A DNA stretch of 64,000 nucleotides from Phymatolithon calcareum (taxonomy: Eukaryota; Rhodophyta; Florideophyceae; Hapalidiales): NCBI GenBank assembly GCA_977006965.1, contig OZ345368.1:1302001-1366000 (forward strand), in the 5' to 3' direction. How positions within the stretch are numbered: position 1 is the first letter of the stretch; each line of letters opens with the position of its first letter. The translations under genes were made by a program, and so were the position numbers. Under the pieces are notes generated by a model. It saw only the letters and a list, made by a program, of their open reading frames with translations, had not been told where the DNA came from and made no database searches. Below are positions 23,747 to 35,951 of this stretch, piece by piece.

Positions 23747-24727
23747 CGACGATTTGACTTCGACCAAGTGCCCGCTGTCCCACAGTATCACAGTCCTGCA
23801 ATTCGAATTTAGGATATTAAGGAGATTAGAGTGGGTAAGAGTGAAAGAAGTCCGGTTACTTTAGTTGAGGTTTTGGAAGCTTTTAAAATAAAATATCACA
23901 TATCCCGAATTCCGCACTCGCCAAGATTCCCAGTCATTTCTCTCTCCATATTTCAATCGTAATAATCCTATTGGTATTACAGATACATTCTTGGCATATG
24001 TGGGGTTTTCTGATCGGCAACTCCCAATGGTTACGTCGAGCTATGGATATAACCTGGGAAAATGAACCGCAGTAAGGATAATCGGAGGAACTCCAGCTCG
24101 ATGTCTGGATGGAGTCGGAGGTAAACTCAGTACGGGCAGGGATATTCTGGGCTAACCTAGATGTAGGCCTTGATCGAAGAGCCATGTGCTCAGCAAGATC
24201 GTGCAATGGGAAACTATGACTTGGTCAGAACTCTCTAGCCAAGGGTCATGCTATGCTAGCGAAATACTGTCGCGGAAGTGGAGCTCAGAAGTATGATCTC
24301 CGTCAATCTAGCTAAGCGTCGCGATACGTACAGTGTAACGACTGCACAGAAGGTACGACTGACCTGAGTCATGCTGACTGCGTATCAGCATGCTCGAGAT
24401 GAACGGACAGACAAACAGTCAGTCCTTGACTCTCACATTTTCTTCTTGAAACTTCCCTAGGATCACTAGAGCAAAGGGAAGCCCCTACACTAGCAACGAC
24501 GCCCTCAAAGCCATGCTCAAGACCCTGTTTTAAACCGCGTGCCGATGCTCTCGCCCACATTGTCTCGATTATCTTTTGTTTTGCACCGTACAGTAGTCCC
24601 TCGGTGTTGGATCAACCAGTAAGAGATCGCTCTCGGTAACATATCGACGGATATAGACGTCCAAGAAGGTTTACGTGTACTAGACAGTGAACACCAATGA
24701 GTTTGTGATTGCAACGTTCACCCAGTG

Positions 24728-25180
24728 TGTAGTATTGTATGTCGTCCCGCTGGGGCTTACAGCGTCGGCCACGTATGGGTTGCCGACGGTAATTACAATT
24801 ACCTCTACTATAGGATAATTAGCTCCTTTTCGTCGCTCTGCGACGTCGCCTGTGGTACTTTTGCCATGCTCGACGGCCTACTACAGTAAACCGGGCAAGC
24901 TCCCTTGGCTAGAAGTCTTCGTACCCGCATCTGTAACGGTTCCCTAGATGGATCCCTTGGTCTGCTTCCCTCGACGCTAGCGTCGTTGTACCGCTTAATC
25001 TCATCTGATGCTCTGACGCACCTGTCTCCTGTGTTTCTTTTTTTGTTCTTGTCCGTTCGCTCGCCGCTCTTTGGTGGACTTCTAGAATCTATCGTGCTCG
25101 CTCTGCCAAACGCTACCGCACATCGTTCGCCTGTTTACAGTCCCGGTTCGCGCCCCCCCCCCCCCCCCCATTATACTACA
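24728..25180 (+). repeat. 5' LTR of a Ty3-type element
   Basis: The LTR begins TGTAGTATT and ends ATACTACA, giving an 8-bp terminal inverted repeat. Over about 430 bp it differs from the 3' LTR (31699-32141) by about seven substitutions plus the length of a poly-C run (18 here, 6 there). No clean 5-bp target duplication is visible at the outer edges (CAGTG on the left, GTGTG on the right). Confidence 0.88.
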
Positions 25181-25181
25181 G

Positions 25182-25201
25182 TGGTCTCCCGACCCAGAAT
25201 C
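25182..25201 (+). other. Primer-binding site of the LTR element
   Basis: TGGTCTCCCGACCCAGAATC lies one base after the 5' LTR and starts with TGG, as expected for priming by a tRNA 3' end. I did not identify the matching tRNA. Confidence 0.6.
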
Positions 25202-25444
25202 TGAGCTGTGGAATGGGAAAAGGTCGACCTCCGAAGGCTGCATCTTCCGCCGCACGACTACCGACTGTGTAGTAGATGGTGACGCGAGGCCGCGAATCAA
25301 GAGCAGCATCTGCATCTGCCCCCCACCTTCGCCTCGATCAACGATTGACGCCGAGGGGAGGGCCTTGTTCGCAAGATCGCAGAGCGAATTTTCCCTGAGG
25401 CTCCAGATCACCCTTTCGCCGACGCTGAACAACTACAGCTCACC

Positions 25445-27736
25445 GTGGACCTTCACCTGGCTACCACTACTACCACCGCGGATGCTGGCCTACACATGAA
25501 AGGTCGTGCGGATGACACTTCCGACTCCCGGTCCCGTATGGGAACAGTCGCACCCGCGGCTAATGAGCTCTACTGCGTACCCGATAGCGGTATTGATACG
25601 GATTCAATCGACGAAGCCTGCCTTCGAGGGATTTTCGAACTCCCCGATACACTACGCTAACTATTTCGGCTCCAATCGCTCCGCCCACAAGCCGGGACGA
25701 AAAACCTGGAGTCCTTTATACGCACACTACTCGGGAACGAATTCCAGTAACACAAGACTTTTTCGAGGCCCCATCAACTCCACGACATGCAACGTTGTCC
25801 TTGAAAGTCCTGCAGATACCCAAAATAGCCAGGGAGAAGTATCGGCAGGACTACTGAAAACGAATACATGCCGCAAAACCAAGCGGCTCCTCCCGTTCCA
25901 TTTGTCAATCAGGTTGGACCGGCAAGGATATCAGGTTACGCAAACTTAAACCGCCAAGGCGGACCACTCATTCACGATCACACAGCTTCGGAGGTGCCCT
26001 TTCTGAACGGTATATCGCAGCCCGCGTTTCGAAGGGAACTATCGAGGGTCATATTCAGAAAAATGTCGCGCATGAGGCAGGAGTACACGCAACTGGAACA
26101 CAAGCAGCGTGTCCTCTTACATGCGCAGGAGCTGCAAATCCAGGATTTGATCGCCGCAGAAGTCGCACGAGAAGTGATGAATCGAGTCACCTCTCGGACT
26201 CGCCAATTGACATCCTCAAAAGCAACCTTGTCCCGTCAGAGCGAGGAAATTCTCCGGTTGCAGTTCGCAGCCACCGGCGCAACGCCGATTCCATTGCTCG
26301 GTCTAAGTGGGCATCCTAAGCGACGCCCATGTCCGGATGCATCGACAAGTGAAAATGAACCAGTCTTGGGTGATTGGGGGTTCCCTTACAGCAAAGATGA
26401 TGGCGGTCCTCGGGACAAGTACCCGCACCGGGTCCCAATGCAACGGACTTGGAAAAATGACCACGTCGAAGACTCAGAATCTTCCAGCAATAGTTATTAT
26501 TCAAGTTCTTCCATAGAGCGCCCTATCAAGCGCAAGCAGAAACGCCGTCGACAGAAGACCAGCCAGAGAAAAGGGCATGCGGAGGGAGAAGCAGAAAAAT
26601 GGGACCATGCCGAATCTTCTCATAGGCAATATGGCCGTCATGCATTTCTCGGCCCCTAAGTGAAGGGCTTACCGGAGATCGAGCCCAACAACCCTCGCTT
26701 CCGAGACATACTATTGTATCGGAAGTATCGCCTTCTACTGACAGACCCGTTTACGCGCAGAGATGTCACGTGTCATATCGGAGTCAAGACCCGTCGGTTA
26801 GAGCATATGAAGAAGAGAAGCGCTGCCTTGCTGATTTGGTCGAGTACTTTCGACAGAAACGCGCGGGACCCATTCGACGCCCACCGTGAAGACGGAGAAA
26901 ACGGACTTCGTTGGTTTAAAACGTGGCCGGAAGCGGTACAATGTTTCCTCGAAGATGCGATGGAAAAAATGAATTGCCTCCCTCAAAACGAAGATGAGGA
27001 CGGGCAGTTCTTCGCTTCCGGCATCTCCACCCATGCAAGGGTTGTCGCGGGAGTCTACTCCCAAGAAGACCTCATTAACCGTTTCTAGCGTGGAGTCCGG
27101 TCCGACATATGATATCACATGCGGTCATCTCGGAAAGACTATACTGGTCGAAACGCATTCGACGATTTCGTTAATCAGGGCTTTGACATAGGGCATACAA
27201 ACAGAGCCATCTCAAAGGATAATGTCCGAAATCTTGGACCTGTGAATGTTGTGGAAACCGAGTATGGCCCCAGAGAAGCGGGAAGGGCGTACAAGTCCCG
27301 TATACGCAACGAACGCATCCTAGCAATGTGGGACCACTGCCCCCGATCGCGGACTCCATCGATATCTGCGGCGACAGAGCTTTCATACGCCGCTACAGTT
27401 TCAGAATCAAGCGTGACAGCCCCCTCATATGATTCGGGCTATTATCCCGCACCGCTGCGTGTTCCGATTCCGGAGAACATCGTCGTTCCAAGACAGCCGG
27501 TCATCAACATGACTGCTTCCCGTCGATCGCGGAGCTCAAGTCCGAATCGGATAGAAGGTGCAAAACAGGGACCTGAATGGCTGATAGACCGTCTAGGAGA
27601 TATATGCTTCGAGTGCTTCCAACTCGGGCACCGAAAGCCGGACTGTCTATTTACTAGCAGATACCGTTGCCACCTTCTGACAGCAAAAAGATTTCTTTCA
27701 ATTGTCCCGCCGAGTGTTTTCAATGGAAGCGAATGA
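25445..27736 (+). pseudogene. Gag region with CCHC zinc knuckle (broken)
   Basis: Several overlapping frames make up the Gag. The longest, 25868-26657, ends at one stop and continues in the same frame to 27088. It carries a helical segment (SRMRQEYTQLEHKQRVLLHAQELQIQ), a Ser-rich stretch and a strongly basic KRKQKRRRQK run. A further frame, 27119-27736, ends with the zinc knuckle CFECFQLGHRKPDC (Cx2C x4 H x4 C) near 27604-27645, the nucleocapsid signature. Stops and frame changes make it non-functional as written. Confidence 0.75.
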
Positions 27737-29130
27737 CATTTGGCCTCTGCAATGCGCCGGACACCTTCCAGCGAACGCTGGACATTTTGTTGACCTGATA
27801 CCGAGTGAACTTCGCGTCGTGGGAAAGCATCGACTGGGATGAAAAAGACGATCCCGCAGACCTTGCGGTGCTATGTCGTCATTCTTCCGCGCGAGCATTC
27901 GAAGTAGAGAGAGACACACCGACGGCAATCAAGATAGAAGAGCTGCGTTGCGAACAGGACGCCGACCAGTGGTGCCAGTTGATAAGTCAGTACATGGCTG
28001 AGAACCATGGACAGTTGACCTACGAAGAGGACGAAAGGGGAGTGCTAGTCCGTGTGGCGACAGTGGACGGGGCATTACAGGCCTTAGTACCGGTTTCCTT
28101 GCGGAAAAGGGTACTTTTTCTCTCGCACCACACGCCATTAGCCGGACGGCCCGGTATTTTCACGAATATTTTACACACTTCGGAGGACGTTTTTCTGTTC
28201 ATCCATGATTGCTGACGTTCGTGCCGTGTGTCAGCACTTCCACGCGTGCGTGAAGGAACGCTTCAAGCTCTGTTCACATTCAACGACGATGGAACTATTC
28301 CCACCCACTAAACCACTCGAATTCGTGACCATCATTATCCTTGGGCCGCTGATGCGGTCGACAAAGGGGCATAGATTCCTTCTGATCATCACAGACCGCT
28401 ACTCAAAACCGACGCGAGTTGTGCCCTTGTAAACTATCTCGGCACTAACCGTGGCACACGATTTTTGCACGCACTGGGTTTTCCCGCATGGGCCACCTGT
28501 TAGGTTACTATCCGACAACGAGCGGCAATTCAACTCGAAGTTTTTTCAACGTATTTTTCGCCGCATGGGAATCGCAAACTTGTACACCACGGTATACCAC
28601 CCGCAATCCAACGGACAAGTGGAGCGAATGAACAAAACCCTATTGCCGGTCTTATGTGCGTTCGTAGCGGGCAACTCTAAGCTCTGGCATGAATATGCAG
28701 AGACTCTTGCTTATGCGTACAACGCAACGGTCCACCGTCCAACAGGGTTGACGCTGTTTAACCTTGTCCTTTCCCACCCATCCGATCCAGTAGCCCTTGC
28801 TTTTGTATGCCGGCGGCGCCATGCCACCCCATTACAAGAAGGATAGGTTTTACGAGTCAATTCGAAAGTTAATGGAATCATCAACACCGCAATGGAAAGC
28901 GGCCCAAGCGCGGTATAATGCAGATCTTGACAAAAATGTGTGTCCACTCCGCCCACCCGAGGTTGGCGACAAGGTGCATGTCAGTCGAGAGACAAAGAGG
29001 GCCGACAGGACATCCTGTATTCGACGGTGACACTAGCTGCAATCGAAAGCTGATGGCCAGTACGAAGTGATATCGGCTAAATCACATACGTTCAAAATCT
29101 TACGTGATGGTCTCACCGATGTCGTATAAA
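27660..29130 (+). pseudogene. Pol remnant: short RT piece plus integrase
   Basis: Directly after Gag, a short RT motif appears (MTFGLCNAPDTFQRTLD, about 27735-27785). There is no protease, no YxDD box and no RNase H. The frame then enters the pre-integrase linker (CEQDADQWCQLI) and a degenerate zinc-binding region (HHTPLAGRPG). The integrase core follows: LGPLMRSTKGHRFLLIITDRYSK, then LLSDNERQF and YHPQSNGQVER. The first catalytic Asp, normally just before LGP, reads as Ile. The C-terminal GDKVHV motif, and YQVISAKSHTFKILRDG near 29070, are typical of Ty3-type integrase ends. Multiple stops are present. Confidence 0.85.
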
Positions 29131-29565
29131 AAGACCGTATCGCCGTTGCGCCCCCGACAGACGAGACGGGGGAGACGGATCGCACCAATGAGTCAGAAAG
29201 TCCACCGCCATCTCCGCGGCGCACCTCTGCGATAGTTCCCACAACCAGTGCATTGCGATCCGCGTCAAAACCCTTCGTGGCCCGTGACATTGTGCGCCCC
29301 ATTACAAGCTCAGCCAACAAAACACCGGACTCGGCACAGGAAAGTACTTTCGACGTCTTTCACTTCGATAAGGTCGTGGACGTTGACCCCAAACGCCAAC
29401 AGTTCTTGAACGCAGGACAGACGCGGACTAGGAAGATTCATGGGAACCTCCGGACCACGTGTCCTGCAACGCCGTTATTCGGTTTTCTGCCGAGCGAAGA
29501 CGCAGATGCCGACATGTATGGCTGAGTATCGACACTAACGATACAATTCTGTGGCACTGTGAAGG

Positions 29566-29814
29566 ATGCAAGTCAAAAAATGGACCTATTTCGCACGAAA
29601 ACCGGCATTCATCATAACCTTGAAAATCCAAGGGGAAACCTCTGTCCTGGTGGAGGATCCCAAGACGCCCCGTGTGCATACGCTGGCAAGGGCATGTGAA
29701 GCGCTACTTGAAGTCGCCCACGATAAGAAGGGTATCATAGCGGCTTTGCGGGAATATTGGATGCGAACAGGATCAAATTATTTGTTCAACTTCCAACCTT
29801 GTCAAAGGCAATAA
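29566..29814 (+). pseudogene. Unrecognised frame downstream of integrase
   Basis: An 82-codon frame with no motif I recognise lies between the integrase and the antisense region. It may be the pol tail or a separate accessory ORF of the element. Confidence 0.25.
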
Positions 29815-30049
29815 CAGAAGAAACGCACATCCTGACCACGACCACACCGACTACCGGGCTTTCAGTCACCAGGGCTATGTCAAGAATCTCGACGGTCGTT
29901 TCCACGACCATCCGAGCACTCGGGAACACGTTTGAACAAACCGCGGATAGAAGCGGTATTTCTGGTCACAAGCCTTCCCTCACTACCCATGAACGTCCTT
30001 ACTGAAAGACGGTCTAGAAGTCTTAACAAGCTTTCCGCAGTGAGCCTAT

Positions 30050-31515
30050 CTAGTTTGCCCGGTGCATGCGTGGCTTTGGGAATCTGCTCCGTATGACTTG
30101 TATCGTCCGCTCCTGGACATCGTCTGACTGCACCCTCGGCTCTCTACGCTCGAGGACGTAACATTCATGCTGCGCACGTGCCAAAGGCCTCTCCATACTG
30201 CTTCGGTACCTCACCCAGTCGGAACTCGCTGGAAAACTCCGTGAATTCTTGAACGCACTGATCGACGGTTGCGGACGGACGGAATACGAGGAAGTCCCAT
30301 CTTCTGGCTCCCCTGAGGAGCATTCTCCCCAGTGGCCTAGCAATAAGGCGTCCTGATGAAGGGTGACGAAAGGTTTCCGACCGGCCCTGATCTGGGTTTC
30401 GAAAAGCGGATAAGTTTCCTTCTAAAATTCTGCCGCGATCGACATGCTCGTGCACCGGCTTACCTCTCGGTCGTGTTCCACCCGCCATGCGCCTTCATTA
30501 AGGACCGCCACCCCTCGGGGTCGAACTTAAACCAGTCGTAACTCATGAATATGGGCGCCCGAACAGGGTTTTTTCGGCCGGTGCCACTTGCCGTGACTCG
30601 GTCCGAACGAATGATCTTAATTTCCAAGAGGAATACCTTCAACCAGTCTGTCTGTGCACCCATCGGAGAGGTCGAGCAATGCGACCTCTATCACTCGCGT
30701 GATAATATGCTACGACAACCACCACAATCGTCCGTCCTCTGCTTCGTATAATTGCTCTCCTGGCACGGCCTGCATCCATAATGCGTCAAACACGCACTAT
30801 ACCGCAGGCCACAGTGGTCTGATTCCGCGGGTCATGAAGAGCTCTAAGTGGCGCACTGCAAACGGGTATCCCACGAGCAAACTGGCCCCGACTGGCGCAA
30901 AATAGTGGTCACAGAGGGGATACTGATCTTCAAGCCAAGAGAGCGCAGCCGCATCCATCCCCGCGCAATACTCGGGAAGTAGGCTAACGTACCGAAGGCG
31001 ATGGACGCGCTCTGCCTTTCGCAGAGTTTACGGCGTACGAAAATCCATCCACCCTGTGTCCCGGTCGCATACCGGCATGCTCGGCGAAAACAGTTACTGA
31101 GTGTCATACTGGAGGGAATGCTCGATCACGCCATCTGGAGATCGCCAAAAAGCGTCTAGGCGCAACTGGGCTGTGCTTTCGTCAAGATTCATCCGGTGGA
31201 TAATGTTGTACAGGAGAAGACGGAATACGAACGGACCACGCGAAAGAGGGCTGAGCCAAAACGGTATCTTTTTTCTCCACGCCCACTCTTGCAGAGTTCT
31301 CTTCAGCGCGTTAATCATCGTGCGCCCGCCATTTCTCCGTTCGAATTAACCTGCAGTACTCGGATGACAGAAATCCTGTGCGCTCCAGCACCGCAAAACG
31401 CGGCCCATAATTGGCATCCCTGGCGCCCGGCCCAACATAGACACTCTCTAGTGCCTGATAGACGTCCAAAGCAACTGCGTGCGCGAAACAAACACGGCCG
31501 CTGGGTCAGCGTCAC
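30050..31515 (-). pseudogene. Antisense ORF region of the LTR element (degenerate)
   Basis: Between pol and the 3' LTR, the minus strand gives a chain of protein-like frames. In order these are 31318-31094 (WRKKIPFWLSPLSRGPF, LLYNIIHRMNLDES), a segment near 30990-30790 (LLPEYCAGMDAAALSWLEDQ, YPFAVRHLELFMTRG), and frames from 30488 to 30165 (STVDQ-like segment CVQEFTEFSSEFRLGEVPKQ). Stops and frame changes separate them. The plus strand has no comparable frames. Antisense ORFs in this position are known from some plant Ty3-type elements, but I cannot name the product. Confidence 0.4.
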
Positions 31516-31685
31516 CTATGATGTGCGGTCCCCATCGTGCCGCGTAAGAAGTCTCGAATGTACGTACAAAATGTCTCTGCTGTTACTGCACTCAGCTCGC
31601 TGGCGGCCTGCACAACTCCGATTTTATCGATGGGACGCAACTCAAGCAGCCCCGCGGTTCTCTTCTTCCTCGCCCTGCTTCGGTT

Positions 31686-31698
31686 CTGGAGGAGGGGG
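31686..31698 (+). other. Polypurine tract
   Basis: The purine-rich run TGGAGGAGGGGGT directly precedes the 3' LTR. This is the usual site for priming plus-strand DNA. Confidence 0.65.
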
Positions 31699-32141
31699 TG
31701 GTAGTATTTTCAATTGCCCCGCTGGGGCTTACAGCGTCGGCCACGTATGGGTTGCCGACGGTAATTACAATTACCTCTACTATAGGATAATTAGCTCCTT
31801 TTCGTCGCTCTGCGACGTCGCCTGTGGTACTTTTGCCATGCTCGACGGCCTACTACAGTAAACCGGGCAAGCTCCCTTGGCTAGAAGTCTTCGTACCCGC
31901 ATCTGCAACGGTTCCCTAGATGGATCCCTTGGTCTGCTTCCCTCGACGCTAGCGTCGTTGTACCGCTTAATCTCATCTGATGCTCTGACGCACCTGTCTC
32001 CTGTGTTTCTTTTTTTGTTCTTGTCCGTTCGCTCGCCGCTCTTTGGTGGACTTCGAGAATCTATCGTGCTCGCTCTGCCAAGCGCTACCGCACATCGTTC
32101 GCCTGCTTACAGTCCAGGTTAGCGCCCCCCAATATACTACA
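31699..32141 (+). repeat. 3' LTR of the Ty3-type element
   Basis: This is the partner of 24728-25180. The first 20 bp are more diverged (TGGTAGTATTTTCAATTGCC). From GCTGGGGCTTACAGCG onward the two are about 98% identical, and this LTR ends AATATACTACA. Confidence 0.9.
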
Positions 32142-32257
32142 GTGTGCATGATATGTCTTCTGTAGAGACTGTTAGTAGACGCAGAACCTTCAATGTCAGT
32201 CCAACTATTTCATAAACGTAACTGAGAGATTGTCGAAAATGAATCCAGTCATTTTGA

Positions 32258-32440
32258 TCCATTCATTCATTCATTTTGCCTTTTCCCCTAATGGGTCTAG
32301 CAGCGATTCGAGGGTCTGAGTTTTTTCCACTCTATTCTATTGTTAGCGAGCTGGACTGCGGTTTGGACGTCTAGGCTAGGTAGGTCACCAAAGATTGATT
32401 CAGGTGTTGGTCTGACGCATTGATCCAGAACACTCTTCTT
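32258..32440 (-). mobile_element. LINE-B 3' end
   Basis: The minus strand reads QCVRPTPESIFGDLPSLDVQ, then NNRIEWKKLRPSNRC and TAG. A hairpin TAGACCCATTAGGGG and an AATG tetranucleotide tail follow. The same ending is found at 50.4, 50.6, 54.8 and 55.6 kb. In the relatives the C-terminal domain includes LHWLGDILRMD, a motif that follows RT in several LINE clades. Confidence 0.8.
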
Positions 32441-32449
32441 CTGCACTAT

Positions 32450-32765
32450 ACAGGAGTTCCGCAACTGATATAGGATTATATGGGATCCTAAGTTTTTCCG
32501 TCCGCCTTCCTGACGCTGCGTTTCCGTGAGCTACTCGAAGCTAGTTAGCGACTGAGGAAGCCTTGCCCATATCTTTAGAAGTCTGTGGCGCTTTTTCAAA
32601 GATAAACTTGGATTAAAAACACTCTCTGGTGTGCACCGAGTACATACTAGGGGCTCAGATAGAATACCAAACATAAAGAGTAGCAACTCCTGTCAAGCAA
32701 AGCCTTGCGCATAAATTCGTAAGACTGTGAGGCTCGTAAATAAACTTCAATTGAAAAAAGTAGCA
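32450..32765 (+). mobile_element. Two LINE-A 3'-end fragments in tandem
   Basis: 32450-32612 matches the 3' UTR of the 12.1-14.1 kb copy, ending GAGGAAGCCTTGCCC...GTGGCGCTTTT. 32621-32765 matches the UTR at 5.94-6.08 kb (GGCTCAGATAGAATACCAAACATAA) and ends AAAGCCTTGCGC...GTGAGGCTCGTAAATAAA. The sequence from there to 34480 shows no gene I can support. Confidence 0.7.
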
Positions 32766-34492
32766 ACTCTTGTACTGCTGATGGACAATACTGGGGGGAG
32801 GGGGGGAAAGAGATCTAATGAATATCTCACAATACCGTCAGTAAATACAGGAATCAAAAGTATGCACGTATGTATTCCGCCGAGAATGTGAACCGCGAGA
32901 GATAAACTGTGAAACAAATTTAGGCCGCGAGCTTGTCGCTGGGAGAGAAAATGACGGCCGTCGTATTCCTCTAGCAATGGCCATTCCCGCGTTTCCTCAT
33001 TTCCAGTAGTTATCCCAGACCTCCACAATCAGAGGTCTGGGATAAATGAAAGGGGATATTTGATTATTTTATTTTGAGAGCTCCCAAAGAATCTTTGCTT
33101 TCTGATACTTCGGCGCTAGTCGCCAGAGCTTTAATACCCGCGAGTGAAGTGTTGTTGCAACCTACAAGTTGCGTGTCCATGCAGGAAGCAAGCTGATATC
33201 AAATAGTAAAAGCTCTAATCATGTGCCGCACAATTAGACCACGAAATCGCCCATCGATGACACACCTAAATCGTATCGATACCAGGCCTAAATTCATCAC
33301 TAGCCATCGCCCAGTGTCCGAATTTGCTCCATGACAGTCCGTGTCGACAAACGTGAGTTTACGCGATTTAAATTCCAAAAACCAAATTCTGCTATCGCAT
33401 TGTATTGGAATACGCTCTAGCAAATGTGGCGAACATCTTGATCAAGTGTGCATGGAATCATCATCGCAGAATGTACAAGTCTGGGAGGTCTCTGTTACGT
33501 GCTTCGAAGAATAGGCACTTGCTCCCTGTGCACGTCGCTTGTTTTCAAGTCATTCAAGTGTGCATGGCAGGATCTGAACACATAGAATGCCGGATGGGAG
33601 TATCCACCATCACCTATTTCCGTTTCGGGTCGCGACCGAACGGTCATGCATCGCTTGTTGCGCGGAATAGCGCGCGACGGTCGCCAAAAGTCAAGCAGTC
33701 TTTATGGTTTGTTTTTGCATGCGCAAAACACACAGTGCTTCTCGTTCGTGCGATATCCGTTTGCGTTCGGGCATAGTCTTGTTGTTCGCCATAACGTCCA
33801 ACCTTATAGCGTTCTCACTCCATGCCAAAGCCAAAAAAGGACGATAATACTTCGCAATGGGAAATGCTGCAGGGAGCATATAAGGGGTATTGCACGTCAA
33901 TGGCAAAGCCGCAGAAGCGTGTTGGCTCGGAAAGGCCACTGATCTTGTGATGCTGCGACGAGCGAGCGCGTTGAATACAGCTCGACTCGAGTGACATGCC
34001 AGAAAGGCTGGAAGGTGAGGCAAGATGGAATGCATCGATAACGGCAATGGCTGCGAAGACGCAGTGGGTCTTGAGGCGTTCATTGCCCCTAACTCACACG
34101 CAAAGTGGGTCGCGGTGCCCATAATGGTACTCAATACACCACTAGCTAACTATCGAATGACCTTCGATCGAAGCCACTGAATGCAATGACTGTACTTGTG
34201 TCATAGCCAATGCCGAATATTGATGCGGAAGCCATGTATTTAGCTCAACCTGGATAAGTTCTCTATGTAATGTCGTCCTCAAATGCCCAATCTTCTCAAA
34301 ATCAACCATTTGGCTTCTACTTTGTGAATACCCCTGTAAGACAACAACAGCGAAACATGTGTGATAATCGTATTCCGCTGATTTATTAATGAGTAAAAGA
34401 CATCAAGTATAGACTCTGAGGCATGTTAAACTAGCATGACTTTCAGCGACATTCACTGTGCATCCCTTACCATGGGTCTATTAAGAGGGCAC

Positions 34493-35098
34493 TTAAGCGT
34501 GCATAGCATTCCACTCCTTGACCTTTTCGAGATCGTTCACGGCCTTCACCGCGGCCATGACATGTGAGTATTTATCCAGACAGCCGGTCGGTAAATGATC
34601 TAACTGCACGCCCGCGTTCAAGGTGGAGAGCACCATCATGAGCTTTAGGTCAGCGATAGGCAATTGCTCACCCAGCAAATACGGTCCCTTAGACTTTGCG
34701 TATATCTTGTCCATAGGTCCGACGTAGCGCGGCACAGTTTCCTTGACAAAGAGTTCACGTGCATCCTTCGAGTTGTCCTTGAATACCAGGGTGATAAGCG
34801 TTTCGAGAGCATCGACAATCATGTCGACCTTGATTGCAGCCTTGTCGCACTTGGGGTAGAGGTCGGCGAGCTTGCCTGCATAGCGAAGCATGGCGTTGGA
34901 CTCGGCAAAGATCTCATCGTCAACCGTCATGGTTGGGAAAGACTGGAAAGGAGCCTTTCCGTGAGCCTTGAGAACGTTAAGCTTCTCTTGGCCGAGGCGC
35001 TCATCTTCGAACACAACTTTGCCAATGTGCAGCGCTAAGCGAGTCGGCTCAGCACGGCCCTTAACGGGGAAGTATGTGATCTTGATTGTTGGGACCAT
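34493..35098 (-). CDS. Glutathione S-transferase, sigma-like, 201 aa
   Basis: This is a cytosolic GST that conjugates glutathione to electrophiles or acts as a prostaglandin-synthase-like isomerase; the substrate is unknown. The length of 201 residues is typical. The N-terminal thioredoxin-like domain begins KITYFPVKGRAEPTRLAL, with Tyr9 in the catalytic position of sigma/mu/alpha GSTs. The cis-Pro is at about residue 55. ESNAMLRYAG (66-75) is the glutathione gamma-glutamyl-binding motif. The all-helical C-terminal domain has GPYLLGEQLPIADLK, where the usual N-cap Ser/Thr before xxD is replaced by Pro. A TATA box lies about 95 bp upstream. A paralogue is divergent 2.6 kb away. Confidence 0.95.
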   Translation of the reverse strand: MVPTIKITYFPVKGRAEPTRLALHIGKVVFEDERLGQEKLNVLKAHGKAPFQSFPTMTVDDEIFAESNAMLRYAGKLADLYPKCDKAAIKVDMIVDALETLITLVFKDNSKDARELFVKETVPRYVGPMDKIYAKSKGPYLLGEQLPIADLKLMMVLSTLNAGVQLDHLPTGCLDKYSHVMAAVKAVNDLEKVKEWNAMHA

Positions 35099-35191
35099 CT
35101 TAAGAAAGACGTTGTTTAACTCGTCTCTATATTAGAGGTCCGCAAGATTGGATGATTTGGTGGAAGTCAGGTAAGTATTCTCGATCAAGGG

Positions 35192-35200
35192 CCTTTTATA
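35192..35200 (-). promoter_or_regulatory. TATA box of the first GST gene
   Basis: The minus strand reads CCTATAAAAGGC here, about 95 bp before the ATG at 35098. A start of transcription near 35165 would leave a leader of about 65 bp. Confidence 0.5.
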
Positions 35201-35770
35201 GGCACTCGACGGACTCCAGTACCTGAAAGATTAACACTGTTCCGAACTCGGTTTGAAACATCGACGTCCACAAGGCGGACAAGACTAATAATCGTACGAG
35301 GCCCGGCTGCTATTGAACAGAATGTAGTGAACACAGTCACATGAAAAGACCATGTTCGTGCAATCACATCTGCCAGAGTGGTCGATGTCCCTTGAAGCCC
35401 GTACCTGAGCTGAAGCTAGCTGGACAGTTGTCCAATCAGCAACTTCTACTTCGAAGAAAAAAATGCATTTTTGATTCACGCACAAAGGGAGGGGGCACAT
35501 CAGGGAATCTTTGAACCAATGGTTTCGCGCCGCATGTTCATCGAGTTGTGTTGTCATTTCCGTTCAAAAAATTGCTCCGTATGATACTGCTCCTAGGTTG
35601 AGTGAAACCGCTTTAGAAAGGACTCATTTCTCTTACCATCTTCGCTTTCTCCCTTGCCTTTGAGAAAAACCTGAGGACACGATACTCCAAAACCAAACGA
35701 ACGATGTACAACTAATGGCTTTCTAAAAGAGCCGGATCACGGTTTTCTCGAAGAGGAATACTTCGGAAAC

Positions 35771-35860
35771 ACGCTGCTCTATGTATTGCAGTCAACACTC
35801 AACAGTGTCCTGAGGAAGCCTACATCATGTACATGGACCCTTACTCATTTCTGTTAGAGA
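35771..35860 (+). mobile_element. LINE-C 3'-end fragment
   Basis: CACTCAACAGTGTCCTGAGGAAGCCT...ATGGACCC matches the end of the LINE at 47.2-48.0 kb (CACTCAACAGTATCCTGAGAAAGCCT...ATGGACCCC). Only the tail is present. Confidence 0.6.
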
Positions 35861-35951
35861 AAATTCATTCCGTGTTCAATAGAAATGCTTCAGTTGAACT
35901 TGGTTTTGCTAGCGCCTACTGTACTTTAGCGCAGCTCTCATACTCCAAGCC

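Noticed and set aside
24723-32146. 5-bp target duplication of the LTR element
   Set aside because: The flanks CAGTG and GTGTG do not match cleanly.
33691-34134. 147-codon minus-strand frame
   Set aside because: No motif, no promoter sign, low-complexity composition; kept out for lack of support.
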